From contig JAKLFG010000025.1 of NCBI GenBank assembly GCA_022711315.1, positions 1 to 33,479 on the forward strand: a stretch of 33,479 bases of DNA. The letters are read 5' to 3'. This DNA is from a bacterium (GTDB lineage Bacteria > UBP6 > UBA1177 > JAKLFG01). Positions 8,420 to 16,577 of the stretch are shown in pieces. Position 1 is the stretch's first letter. Each line of letters begins with the position of its first letter. The translations under genes were made by a program, and so were the position numbers. Under the pieces are notes generated by a model. The model made no database searches. It had not been told where the DNA came from and was given only the letters and a program-made list of their open reading frames with translations.

Positions 8420-10426
8420 ATGCGGAAACTCATCGCGCTTTTTATGGTCATGTTCATGGCTCTGCCGCTTTTTGCCGAACGGCAGATAAAACTGGCCGTC
8501 ATGGAGATAGAGGACAAGTCGGGAACGATCTCCGTCGGTATCCTTGAGAAGGCGGCCGATTTCCTCCGCGCCGAGTTTGTATCCTCCGGCAAGTTCGTCG
8601 TCATCGACAAGACCCGGCAGGCCGAGAAGATAAAGGAGATGGTCAAGGAACAGAAAAAAGAATCGTGGAAGGAATGCTACGACAAGAATTGCCGAATCGA
8701 ACTGGGCCAGTCGCTGGCCGCCGACCATATTCTCTATGCGTCGATAACGCAGTTCGGCGGTTCGTACATCCTTGCGGTCGAAATGCTCGATCTCGCCAAG
8801 GAGGCCATTGTCGGCGGCGCGAAGGCCGATTTTGCGGATGATGAGGCGAGTCTGAAGAAAGCCATCCAGAGTATCGTCTTCAAAATGACCGGCAGTGCGA
8901 CGAAATACAGCACATCGGGCTTCTCCTACGATCAGGGCGGAGTGAAACTTGAACTCGGCGGCGTCGAACTGGCGGCCGTTTCGACGGTCGACATGTCGGT
9001 CGTCGAATTGAGCGAGGTCGAGACCCAGACCGTCGTATCGGCGGTCTCGGCCTTTCAGGGGACCGTCGACCTTAACCAGAACGCCGAACTGCTACCGGTC
9101 TATGACGCGGCGCTCAAGGCCGACAAGACCGGCAACGACAAACCCAAAGAGGCCATCGCCGCATGGCAAAAGGTCGCCGACTTCCCCGGGGTCAACCCTT
9201 ACAAGGAAAAAGCGGTCGAGCGTATCGACGAATGGAACACCTATATATGGTCGCTTGAACTGGCCGAGATGTACAAAAAAACGGTCGCCATAGACCGGAT
9301 GGGGATGGTCGCCCCCGAAAAGGCGCTTGCGGCGTGGCAGAATCTCGCGGCGCAGCAGGGGTACAATCCTTACCGCGACAAGGCGGTGTTCCGTGCCGAT
9401 GCTTGGCGTAACTATATCACCGCCAAGCAGCAGTACAACGAAACGATGGAAAAATTCCGCGCCCGTCACGACAAGGACCGGAAGCAGTTGGCGATGGTCC
9501 TCCCGTTGACCGATGCGGTGAACAAGGAACAAAAACAGTTGTTTGTTGAAAAGTATATGGAGCTTTACCTGCCGTACTACGGCGAGGATGATCTGTTGAG
9601 TCTCATCAAGTTCATCAAGGACGAAGCGATCGAGAAAGAGATACGCGACTACCTCTACTCGCAGAAACGGATAGAAACGCTCAAGGAACGGTGCGACAAG
9701 GAAGGCGATCCCGCCGCCTGTTATCAGTGCGGCTTTTTCTTCGAGAAAAACATTCTGAACAATGCCAACTTCGACATTGACACCACGGATATGTCGCTCA
9801 AGAAGTTCGAGGCGACCGACGGGATGGCCGACTACTACAAATTCGCCTGTGACGGAAGCATCATACCGGCCTGTCTCAAGGTGGGTCGTCACTACTACAA
9901 AACGATAGGCGACGGGCAGAAGGGCTATCCGTTCCTCCGCAAGGCCTGCGAGTACGGCATAGCCGAAGGGTGCAAGTACATCGTCGAGATGAATAAGGGG
10001 CGCGGTGAAACGGTGGATTCCTCCGTTGACATGGCGGTGTACGAAAAACTCTCCGAACAGAACCTCGTGCGGCCCTACAAATGGTATGCGGTCGGGCTCT
10101 TCGGCGGCGCGGCGGTCACCTTCGGGCTTGGCGGGTATTTCCTCTGGGCGATGTCGGACCATGCCGACAAGCAGGATGTCGCCTACGATAACTACACGGC
10201 GGCAACGACCGCAGCCGATATCCAGAAGTGGAAAGCCAAGATGACCGATGAGAAAAACGCCGCGAACCTGAACATGGGTGTCGGCATCGGGATGATGGCC
10301 GCCGGAGCGTTGCTCGCGGGGGCCGGGACCTGGCTGATACTGATACGGGAGGAGGAAAAGCCCTTTGCGTGGAACCTCGTGCCGACCTTCGGCGGGGCCT
10401 ATCTTTCCTTCAACACCGAGTTTTAG
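8420..10426 (+). CDS. Exported CsgG/TolB-like protein with TPR/Sel1-like repeats and two C-terminal membrane helices
   Basis: A 668-residue protein. Seen: signal peptide (1-20), a CsgG/TolB-like domain (about 22-160) that closely parallels the one in the 5548 gene (LAVMEIEDKSG, KEQKKESWKECYD, LAADHILYASI), then two helical repeats of the form AIAAWQ...NPYKEKAV and ALAAWQ...NPYRDKAV, a Sel1-like stretch with paired cysteines (CDKEGDPAACYQCG; ACDGSIIPACLKVG; ACEYGIAEGCKYI), and two membrane spans (about 555-578 and 619-641). The start at 8420 follows GTAGGGGGC; the earlier in-frame ATG overlaps the promoter. Repeat types of this sort usually bind proteins. A role as an envelope scaffold or secretion-associated protein is possible, but no family assignment is firm. 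Confidence 0.65.
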   Translation: MRKLIALFMVMFMALPLFAERQIKLAVMEIEDKSGTISVGILEKAADFLRAEFVSSGKFVVIDKTRQAEKIKEMVKEQKKESWKECYDKNCRIELGQSLAADHILYASITQFGGSYILAVEMLDLAKEAIVGGAKADFADDEASLKKAIQSIVFKMTGSATKYSTSGFSYDQGGVKLELGGVELAAVSTVDMSVVELSEVETQTVVSAVSAFQGTVDLNQNAELLPVYDAALKADKTGNDKPKEAIAAWQKVADFPGVNPYKEKAVERIDEWNTYIWSLELAEMYKKTVAIDRMGMVAPEKALAAWQNLAAQQGYNPYRDKAVFRADAWRNYITAKQQYNETMEKFRARHDKDRKQLAMVLPLTDAVNKEQKQLFVEKYMELYLPYYGEDDLLSLIKFIKDEAIEKEIRDYLYSQKRIETLKERCDKEGDPAACYQCGFFFEKNILNNANFDIDTTDMSLKKFEATDGMADYYKFACDGSIIPACLKVGRHYYKTIGDGQKGYPFLRKACEYGIAEGCKYIVEMNKGRGETVDSSVDMAVYEKLSEQNLVRPYKWYAVGLFGGAAVTFGLGGYFLWAMSDHADKQDVAYDNYTAATTAADIQKWKAKMTDEKNAANLNMGVGIGMMAAGALLAGAGTWLILIREEEKPFAWNLVPTFGGAYLSFNTEF

Positions 10427-10435
10427 GAGGGTGCC

Positions 10436-13117
10436 ATGAGATACGCGATCGCACTGTTCGGTCTGGCCGCGCTTCTGACCGGTTGCTACGGCGACAAACC
10501 GCTCGATAACCCGCTCGACCCCGCCGGGGATTATTTCAAAAGTAGCGACTGCGGCTCGTTGCGTTGCAACGGGCACGGCGAATGTGTCGTTGAGGAAGGG
10601 TTGCTTACCTGCGAGTGCGCCACCGGGTATGTCGGAGATAGCTGTGACGATTGTGACGGCGATTATTATTTCGTGGGCGGCCTTTGCATAAAGAAACAGC
10701 CGTGTGAAGAAGATTCCTGTTCCGGTCATGGTTACTGTAACAATGATACGGGCTATATCGTCTGCACTTGCGACACGGGGTATAGCGGCGAGGTCTGTGA
10801 TGACTGCGAACTGGGCTATTGGCCCTACAATGGCGAGTGCCGCAAGATAGAATCGTGTGATGATGACTCCTGTAATTCACATGGGCTGTGTGATGACACC
10901 GACGGTTTTGTTCTATGTAGTTGCGACGATGGTTATATCGGCGACTACTGCGACCAGTGCGACACGGGATACGAGAAAAGCGGTGAATTCTGCGTCGAGG
11001 ATTGCGGCAATGGTTTGAAAACAATCGGCGAAGAATGTGATCTTGGAAGCGATAACGGCGACTGCTCAACCTGTACGGCGGAATGCAAGAGCAAGGATGT
11101 CAACACCTGCGGCGACGGGTTCATCTGCGGGACGGAACAATGCGACGATCATGACGACAACGGCAAGTACAATAAGTGCAAGACCGACTGTACCGGCATC
11201 GGGCCGCACTGTGGCGACGGAACGGTGGACTCCGGCGATGAGGTTTGCGAGGCAGGGCTTCCGACCGACTGTTCGGTGGCGCTCGGCACCACGGCGACCG
11301 GTACCGTACTTTGCAATGAGACCTGTTCCGGTTATGTCTGGGGGATCAACTGTACCCGCTTGTTCCCCTGTCCCGGAAAACCCACTACGGGAACCGTATG
11401 GAACAGCGTATCAGGTTACGAGCAGACATGGAGTGGTTCGGCATGGATTCCGACGGATGATGAAACGACCGAGTATAATGCGGCGGCGCATTCGACCGAG
11501 TGCCGATACGCATGCGATACGGTGAGCGGTTATGTGTGGGACGGTACGATTTTGAAATGCGCGAAATGTGGCGACGGGAACCCGGAGGGCGTTGAGGCGT
11601 GCGACTTGGGGATTGATAACGGAAATTGTTCGACCTGCACGGCGTTGTGTACGATAAAACCGGCCAATTTTTGCGGTGATGGGTTCATTTGCGATACGGA
11701 AGATTGCGATGATGGTGAAGATAACGGCGAATACGACAAGTGCGTGATCGGATGCACGGGACATGGACCTTATTGCGGCGACACGAATGTGGATACGCCG
11801 AATGAGTTGTGCGATGGGAATACGGCGCTATGCATCGATGTTTCGCCGATACTCTACACGAGCGGAAATGTGTCCTGTGCGGAATCATGTTTTGCTTGGA
11901 ACAGAGCGAGTTGTGTGGGGACAGCAAGAGTCACCAAGCAGTGGGGAACATCCAACCATGACCCTGGCAAATCCGTTGTGGTGGACAAAGAAGGGAACAT
12001 TTTCGTGACTGGTTACACCCAAGGCAGTCTTGACGGAAATACGAACGCGGGAGGACTAGACATCTTCCTCAGCAAATGGGGCGCTGATGGGACGAAGGCA
12101 TGGACAAAACAGTGGGGGACACCTGGAGAGGAATCAGGCCAATCCGTTGCGGTGGACGGAGAAGGGAACATCTTTGTGGCCGGCTACACAATGGGTGGTC
12201 TTGACGGAAACACGAGCGCAGGGAATTACGACATCTTCCTTACCAAATGGAACGCTGATGGGACGAAGGCCTGGACAAAACAGCGGGGAACATCTGAAGT
12301 GGAAAATGGCCGATCTGTTGCGGTGGACGGAGAAGGGAACATTTTCGTGGCTGGCTACACACACGGTTCTTTCGATGGAAACACGAGCGCAGGGAGCGCC
12401 GACATCTTCCTCACCAAATGGGGCGCTGATGGGACGAGGGCATGGACAAAACAGTGGGGAACATCCAGTTATGATTATGGAAGCTCCGTTGCGGTGGACG
12501 GAGAGGGGAACATCTTTGTGACCGGTCACACGATGGAGGGGCTTGACGGAAACGCGAACGCAGGCGGACTGGATATCTTCCTTACCAAGCGAAGTGCTGA
12601 TGGGACGAAGGCCTGGACAAAACAGTGGGGGACACCTGGAGAGGAATCAGGCCAATCCGTTGCGGTGGACGGAGGAGGGAACATCTTTGTGGCCGGCTAC
12701 ACAATGGGTGGTCTTGACGAAAACACGAACGCAGGAGGGTCCGACATCTTCCTTACCAAATGGAACGCTGATGGGACGAAGGCCTGGACAAAACAGGGGG
12801 GAACATCTGAAGAGGAAAAGGGCTACTCCGTTGCGGTGGACGGAGAGGGGAACATTTTCGTGACCGGCTACACACACGGTTCTTTCGATGGAAACACGAG
12901 CGCAGGGAATTACGACATCTTTCTCGTCAAATGGAACGCTGACGGGACAAAGGCATGGACAAAGCAGTGGGGAACACCCAGTCATGATTATGGCAACTTC
13001 GTAGCGGTGGATGGAGAAGGGAGCATTTTTGTGACCGGTGACACATACGGTGCTCTCGATGGGAACACATATGCGGGGGGAATGGATGTTTTCTTTAGTG
13101 TCATGGCGGGGGAGTAA
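10436..13117 (+). CDS. Lipoprotein with EGF-like, Myxococcus Cys-rich and seven-bladed SBBP propeller domains
   Basis: An 893-residue lipoprotein. Seen: lipobox LLTGC (C17); three EGF-like modules of the C-x-GHG-x-C...C-x-C...GY form (about 35-185); Myxococcus-type DUF4215-like Cys-rich repeats (CGDGxxxxGEECDLGxDNG...CSTCTxxC; about 185-495); then seven 57-residue SBBP blades (residue 500 to the end), each with a core like SVAVDGEGNIFVTGYT and DIFLTKWNADGTKAWTKQ. Seven blades would close one beta-propeller. This architecture is typical of large surface-exposed proteins. The ribosome site is GGAGGGTGCC, and the gene begins 9 bases after the previous stop. Base use drifts to lower GC along the gene, strongest in the propeller, so part may be acquired or recently amplified. 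The ligand is unknown. Confidence 0.8.
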   Translation: MRYAIALFGLAALLTGCYGDKPLDNPLDPAGDYFKSSDCGSLRCNGHGECVVEEGLLTCECATGYVGDSCDDCDGDYYFVGGLCIKKQPCEEDSCSGHGYCNNDTGYIVCTCDTGYSGEVCDDCELGYWPYNGECRKIESCDDDSCNSHGLCDDTDGFVLCSCDDGYIGDYCDQCDTGYEKSGEFCVEDCGNGLKTIGEECDLGSDNGDCSTCTAECKSKDVNTCGDGFICGTEQCDDHDDNGKYNKCKTDCTGIGPHCGDGTVDSGDEVCEAGLPTDCSVALGTTATGTVLCNETCSGYVWGINCTRLFPCPGKPTTGTVWNSVSGYEQTWSGSAWIPTDDETTEYNAAAHSTECRYACDTVSGYVWDGTILKCAKCGDGNPEGVEACDLGIDNGNCSTCTALCTIKPANFCGDGFICDTEDCDDGEDNGEYDKCVIGCTGHGPYCGDTNVDTPNELCDGNTALCIDVSPILYTSGNVSCAESCFAWNRASCVGTARVTKQWGTSNHDPGKSVVVDKEGNIFVTGYTQGSLDGNTNAGGLDIFLSKWGADGTKAWTKQWGTPGEESGQSVAVDGEGNIFVAGYTMGGLDGNTSAGNYDIFLTKWNADGTKAWTKQRGTSEVENGRSVAVDGEGNIFVAGYTHGSFDGNTSAGSADIFLTKWGADGTRAWTKQWGTSSYDYGSSVAVDGEGNIFVTGHTMEGLDGNANAGGLDIFLTKRSADGTKAWTKQWGTPGEESGQSVAVDGGGNIFVAGYTMGGLDENTNAGGSDIFLTKWNADGTKAWTKQGGTSEEEKGYSVAVDGEGNIFVTGYTHGSFDGNTSAGNYDIFLVKWNADGTKAWTKQWGTPSHDYGNFVAVDGEGSIFVTGDTYGALDGNTYAGGMDVFFSVMAGE
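11933..13114 (+). repeat. Seven tandem 171-base repeats encoding SBBP propeller blades
   Basis: The unit is 171 bases (57 codons), beginning at the Thr codon of TKQWGT at 11933 and recurring in phase up to blade 7 at 12959 (exactly six units later); the last unit is truncated by the stop. Blades 2 and 5 are nearly identical at base level (offset exactly 513 bases, three units), and blades 3 and 6 are also close, which indicates a recent three-blade amplification or conversion. Confidence 0.9.
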
Positions 13118-13126
13118 TTGAAAACA

Positions 13127-14140
13127 ATGGTTTTTAAATACATCACTGACTTTGCCAGATTATTCAAAAGCGAAATCAATGCAAATATCAATGAGGACGA
13201 ACCGGTTCTTGTTGAAGGAATCACAAAGGTGTTAGGTGGACTGAGACATAATGACGGAAAGTTAAGTGTCACAACATTTTCCGAGTTTATTCATGGCGCC
13301 ACATCAACCGTTAAAGCAGATTTCCTTATCGAAAAGAGACGCGAACTGGGCGACATGATCTTTATCGTTACCTTGGCATTGAACGGCAAGCCAGAGTTCG
13401 AAAGGATAACCATCAATCAATGTAAGAAGTCTGAAAAGAGGAGGGGATTGAGTTGGAAGATTGCCAAAGAGCAACTCCTGTTGTTAGCAAAATTCCCTCC
13501 TTTTAAGGCATTGGGCAGCTTTCCCGGATCAGGGCAGCACTGCTCCTGGAAAGATTTTTCTGGATGTCTTGGTTCCTATGGTCTTTTCGATATGAAGAAT
13601 TCCGAATTCCTATTTTTTAGCGCCACGAGAATTCATCAGTATTTGTGTCTTCATAAAAAGTTGTTGGGGTCAACGATGCATCCAGACGAATACTTTAAAA
13701 TAACCGCAAAGAACAATCTTCCCGGAATTTCAAAAAAATGCATGAATTGTAACAGGTGGTCTTTGGCCGGGAAGTATGAGGAACTCCACACACTCTGCGA
13801 GAATGGAATTGATCTTTGCGTCGGGCGTCATGGTTGCCCCAACCAGCATTTCGCCAAAGACATTGATGACTTTTCTCACAAGTATCTGACTCTTCAAATC
13901 GGCGAGCCAACCATTGTCAATGGCCGAATATTCAATCCCGAACTTGAAGCAGTGGCAAAGAACCTCAAGGCATTGGTTATGAAGACACAAGATGCTCCTT
14001 CGCAGCCTCCGAAAAAGGAGAAAAAGAACCGCAAGGATGAGCCAGAAGATGATGGTGGGGGGTTAGGCATCATCTACACGCGAATTGACATGCATGACGA
14101 TGATAGGCGCGAGGATGCAAATTTGCGAAAAGGAAGGTAA
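13127..14140 (+). CDS. Unknown protein with possible PD-(D/E)xK-like nuclease motif and a Cys cluster
   Basis: A 337-residue protein that I do not recognise. Seen: an N-terminal half with RRELGD (D76), then a strand and TINQCKKS (Q98, K100), a D...QxK arrangement as in Mrr-type PD-(D/E)xK nucleases; a middle with LLLLAKFPPFK, GSGQHCSWKDFSGCLGSYG and SATRIHQYL; a Cys-rich stretch CMNCNRW...CVGRHGCPNQH (C205, C208 and later), possibly metal-binding; and a charged Lys/Pro tail. The nuclease reading is inference from spacing only. Base composition is visibly more AT-rich than the flanking genes, and codon use differs, which suggests transfer. ATG 13127 is chosen because GGGGGAG lies about 12 bases before it; TTG 13118 is too close to that site. 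The next small gene is coupled to it. Confidence 0.55.
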   Translation: MVFKYITDFARLFKSEINANINEDEPVLVEGITKVLGGLRHNDGKLSVTTFSEFIHGATSTVKADFLIEKRRELGDMIFIVTLALNGKPEFERITINQCKKSEKRRGLSWKIAKEQLLLLAKFPPFKALGSFPGSGQHCSWKDFSGCLGSYGLFDMKNSEFLFFSATRIHQYLCLHKKLLGSTMHPDEYFKITAKNNLPGISKKCMNCNRWSLAGKYEELHTLCENGIDLCVGRHGCPNQHFAKDIDDFSHKYLTLQIGEPTIVNGRIFNPELEAVAKNLKALVMKTQDAPSQPPKKEKKNRKDEPEDDGGGLGIIYTRIDMHDDDRREDANLRKGR

Positions 14141-14145
14141 ATGCA

Positions 14146-14412
14146 ATGTCTGACTTGGGGAGACACGGGTGTTTCTTCAATGCAAAGAACTGTCCGCTAT
14201 CCAAGAACCTGGGGTTGCTTGATTATCTCATGGAAAACAGCATTCGTAAATTATATCATAAAAATCAATGTCATAGGCATTGCCCACTTAAAACCGCAAT
14301 ACGGAAAGCCCGATATCTTGAATATGTAGGCATCGGAGACCGAACCTCCAGAAAAGGAAAGAGAAGAATCATGGGTACATGCGGGAACGCGGTTTTATTG
14401 TGGCGTACTTGA
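14146..14412 (+). CDS. Small cysteine-rich protein coupled to the preceding unknown gene
   Basis: An 88-residue protein of unknown function. Seen: C9 and C16 (GRHGC...NCPL), C42 and C46 (QCHRHCPL), with CPL repeated after each pair, which suggests a small zinc-binding fold; an intervening helix-like stretch (LLDYLMENSIRKLYHKN); and a basic C-terminus. GGAAGG just before the stop of the preceding gene is a well-placed ribosome site 7-8 bases from this ATG, so the pair looks translationally linked. It shares the string GRHGC with the upstream protein. An overlapping frame starting at 14141 (62 residues) lacks the Cys pairing and is less likely. The last 25 residues look less constrained. Low GC matches its partner. 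Confidence 0.5.
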   Translation: MSDLGRHGCFFNAKNCPLSKNLGLLDYLMENSIRKLYHKNQCHRHCPLKTAIRKARYLEYVGIGDRTSRKGKRRIMGTCGNAVLLWRT

Positions 14413-14588
14413 AGGGGATTTTTTTGTGCGGAAATTAACAATGGCGGCGATTTGATCTTTCCCAACAAAAACTCCGCGCATCTCTTCTTCTCGCTTCCCC
14501 CCGCCCTTTTCCTGTTCTGTTCAACTTCTTACGGTGATGCCTAGGAATTTCCTAAGGTATAGGGGCGCAGGAAGGGTGACCGCTAGCG

Positions 14589-15365
14589 TTACCGTGGCGA
14601 GGTTCCCAGCGAAGATTCGGCTACTATCTGTCCTGCTTTTATCGAAAAAACATTCCATACGATACCATTGCCGGAAGGCACGGTAAAACTGGAGACTAAC
14701 TGCTTGTCGCTGAAAACCAGTATCCGCGCATGCGACCTGCCAAGGATGTTGGCGGAACTTTTTTCCCTGTTCGTGAAATCGTGTACGAAGAAGCGATAAT
14801 GGGCCTGCTGATCCAACTTGTTGATGGTGATGGTCTCCGGTCCTTCCCCATCGGTATCGTCGCGGTCCAGCACTGCCTGATCCTCGAACTTCCGCATGTC
14901 GCGGTAGGAGATATGATAACTGCGCTCCTTCACGAGATGCATGTCCAGATCGGCCGGGTTTTTTCCCCAATCAAGAACTATTCTCAGATTATTGGGCGGC
15001 AATGTCGGTGAGATGGAATATCTGTGCAGGAACACCCCGCCCGCAAGGACTTTGACCGGTATCTCTGAAGTAATGTATCCTTTCTTCGCAAAGGTTCCGG
15101 TATAGGTCTTTTCCATTTGAGAGAATCCCTCCGCGAAGGGAAGGGAGACCTTGCCCGACATGTCAGTGACGCCACTTTCGCCGTTTATCTTGAACCGGGC
15201 GCCAGCTATCGGTTTACCGTCAAGCGCGTCGTAAAAGAAAAGCGAAAGTTCCTCATCCATTTCATCAAAGGATGCGCTGGCTTTCTGCCGGATATCTTGT
15301 GAAAAGAGGATCGTTGATCCCAAGGAAACGAACACGACCATAAGCACTAAAAAATGCGTCCTCAT
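14589..15365 (-). CDS. Exported YfaP/DUF2135-like protein with carboxypeptidase-regulatory-like domain
   Basis: A 258-residue exported protein on the minus strand. Seen: signal peptide (1-22, cleavage after FSQ or nearby), a first beta domain (about 33-110) with the form SLFFYDALDGKPIAGARF and DMSGKVSLPF, as in carboxypeptidase-regulatory-like repeats, and a DUF2135/YfaP-type domain with IVLDWGKNPADLDMHL, HISYRDM, LDRDDTDGEGPETITI and a FFVHDFTN segment. YfaP-like proteins are periplasmic or surface proteins of unknown function, often near von Willebrand or alpha-2-macroglobulin type proteins; none is seen here. GGAGGTT precedes the start at 15365, which is preferred to the longer frame from 15389. 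It converges on the 13127-14412 pair. Confidence 0.75.
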   Translation of the reverse strand: MRTHFLVLMVVFVSLGSTILFSQDIRQKASASFDEMDEELSLFFYDALDGKPIAGARFKINGESGVTDMSGKVSLPFAEGFSQMEKTYTGTFAKKGYITSEIPVKVLAGGVFLHRYSISPTLPPNNLRIVLDWGKNPADLDMHLVKERSYHISYRDMRKFEDQAVLDRDDTDGEGPETITINKLDQQAHYRFFVHDFTNREKSSANILGRSHARILVFSDKQLVSSFTVPSGNGIVWNVFSIKAGQIVAESSLGTSPR

Positions 15366-15403
15366 GCCGAACCTCCCATGGTGGATCAAGCTTTGTTAGA
15401 AAT

Positions 15404-15431
15404 ACGGTAGCAAAAAAGAGGAGGCATGCAA
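15404..15431 (-). promoter_or_regulatory. Possible sigma70 promoter for the YfaP-like gene
   Basis: On the minus strand TTGCAT (complement of 15426-15431), a 16-base spacer and TACCGT (complement of 15404-15409), about 40 bases from the start codon. It resembles the TTGCAT-16-TACCAT promoter at 26793. Confidence 0.35.
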
Positions 15432-15572
15432 GGAAAATCTGCAAGCAGGGTCAGTCCTCCATTTTGCGGATCGGCTGACATCATCATTTCATTCATCATT
15501 GACCATTGATTGGGAAAGTTGATCTGTCGATAGTCGCCAGCCATTCGGCAAGTTCGATGTTTCAACGAAAAA

Positions 15573-15601
15573 TTGGCGCTCTTCGTTTTCATTGCTATAG
15601 T
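15573..15601 (+). promoter_or_regulatory. Predicted promoter of the dinD-like gene, duplicated at 16549
   Basis: TTGGCG (15573-15578), a 17-base spacer, TATAGT (15596-15601). The surrounding 57 bases (15566-15622) match 16542-16598 at 51 positions by my alignment. No LexA-type operator (CTGT-N8-ACAG or GAAC-N4-GTTC) is visible over it. Confidence 0.6.
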
Positions 15602-15639
15602 GGCATCCGACTGGAACCGATAGCCGGGGAGGGAGACGC

Positions 15640-16512
15640 ATGAAAGATATTACGAAGATCAAGCAGACGGTTTTTGAAAAGGTCAAGAGGGTCAACGAGT
15701 ACGGCCAAGAATACTGGTCGGCGCGTGATCTGGCGCGCATTCTTGACTATTCCGAGTATCGCTTTTTTCTGCCGGTCGTCGAAAAGGCGAAAGAAGCCTG
15801 CAAGAACAGCGGCTTCAAAGTCGCCGACCATTTCGAGGATATGCACGAAATGGTCCCCATCGGTTCCGGCGCCGAACGGGCCGTGCCGTCAATAGCATTG
15901 TCTCGCTATGCCTGCTACCTTATCGTTCAGAACGCCGATCCGTCGAAAGAGATCGTCGCGTTAGGCCAAACCTACTTCGCCTACCAGACCAGAAAGCAGG
16001 AGATACAGGAACAGAAACGGTACGAAGAACTTGCCACCGAAGATGAAAAGCGGCTGTTTCTGCGCCGCGAGATGCGGGAACACAACAAGCAACTGGTCGA
16101 AGCGGCGAAGAACGCGGGTGTTGTCGATCCGCTCGACTACGCGATCTTTCAAAATCACGGATACATGGGTCTGTACGGCGGCATGACGGCGAAAGATATC
16201 CAGAAACGGAAAAAGTTGAGGAAGAAAGACAACATCCTCGACCACATGGGAAGCACCGAACTGGCCGCCAATCTCTTTCGTGCGACGCAGGCGGAAGAAA
16301 AACTGAAGCGGGACAACATCAAGGGGAAAGAGAACGCGAACAAGACTCACTTCGAGGTGGGCAGAAAGGTTCGGAAGACCATAGAAGAATTGGGTGGCAC
16401 CATGCCGGAAGAACTGCCAACGCCGGAGAAGAGCATCAAAGAGATAGAGAAAAAGGAAAAGAAACCGAAACAACTGTCGGCGAAAAAGAAAGGTGCGAGA
16501 AAATCCGCATAA
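15640..16512 (+). CDS. dinD: DNA damage-inducible protein D (DinD) family
   Basis: A 290-residue protein of the DinD/BRO-N family, about the length of E. coli DinD (274) plus a basic tail. E. coli DinD is SOS-induced and inhibits RecA-mediated strand exchange. Seen: BRO-N-like start with YWSARDLARILDYSEYRFFLPVVEKAKEAC, then ALSRYACYLIVQNADPSKEIVALGQTYFA, the long helical region RRE...NKQLVEAAKNAGV, the conserved FQNHGYMGLYGGMTAKDI, and MGSTELAANLFRATQAEEKL. The C-terminus (about 265-290) is lysine-rich. GGGAGGGAG precedes the start. The promoter is a near copy of the one ahead of the next gene, and no SOS box is visible, so control may differ from E. coli. No phage genes are adjacent, although BRO-type genes often move with mobile DNA. 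Confidence 0.88.
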   Translation: MKDITKIKQTVFEKVKRVNEYGQEYWSARDLARILDYSEYRFFLPVVEKAKEACKNSGFKVADHFEDMHEMVPIGSGAERAVPSIALSRYACYLIVQNADPSKEIVALGQTYFAYQTRKQEIQEQKRYEELATEDEKRLFLRREMREHNKQLVEAAKNAGVVDPLDYAIFQNHGYMGLYGGMTAKDIQKRKKLRKKDNILDHMGSTELAANLFRATQAEEKLKRDNIKGKENANKTHFEVGRKVRKTIEELGGTMPEELPTPEKSIKEIEKKEKKPKQLSAKKKGARKSA

Positions 16513-16548
16513 CAGTCTGACGCTTTTCCGTTTTCCTCTTCCGAAAAA

Positions 16549-16577
16549 TTGGCGCTCTCCGATTTCATTGCTATAAT
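16549..16577 (+). promoter_or_regulatory. Predicted promoter of the mutase-glgC operon, duplicate of the dinD promoter
   Basis: TTGGCG (16549-16554), a 17-base spacer, TATAAT (16572-16577), then GGCCCCCGA. It is likely to drive the mutase and glgC together, since only 10 bases separate those genes. It is the better -10 of the two copies. Confidence 0.62.

Noticed and set aside
9092..10729. Minus-strand frame (545 codons) over the CsgG/Sel1-like gene
   Set aside because: It crosses two plus-strand genes with good starts and domains; no start site supports it.
11933..13114. CRISPR-like direct repeats
   Set aside because: The 171-base units are in-frame coding repeats of a propeller with no unique spacers.
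13118..13126. TTG start for the AT-rich gene
   Set aside because: Only three bases from the G-rich ribosome site; ATG 13127 has workable spacing.
14141..14329. Alternative 62-codon frame overlapping the small Cys-rich gene
   Set aside because: Poor spacing to the ribosome site and no Cys pairing; the 14146 frame is better.
14413..14588. Intrinsic terminator between the converging genes
   Set aside because: Small inverted elements are present (CGCTAGCG and AGGAATTTCCT), but none has a stable stem with a following U-tract.
15640..16512. Prophage remnant around dinD
   Set aside because: No integrase, structural or lysis genes, no attachment-site repeats and no tRNA nearby; only the promoter duplication is seen.
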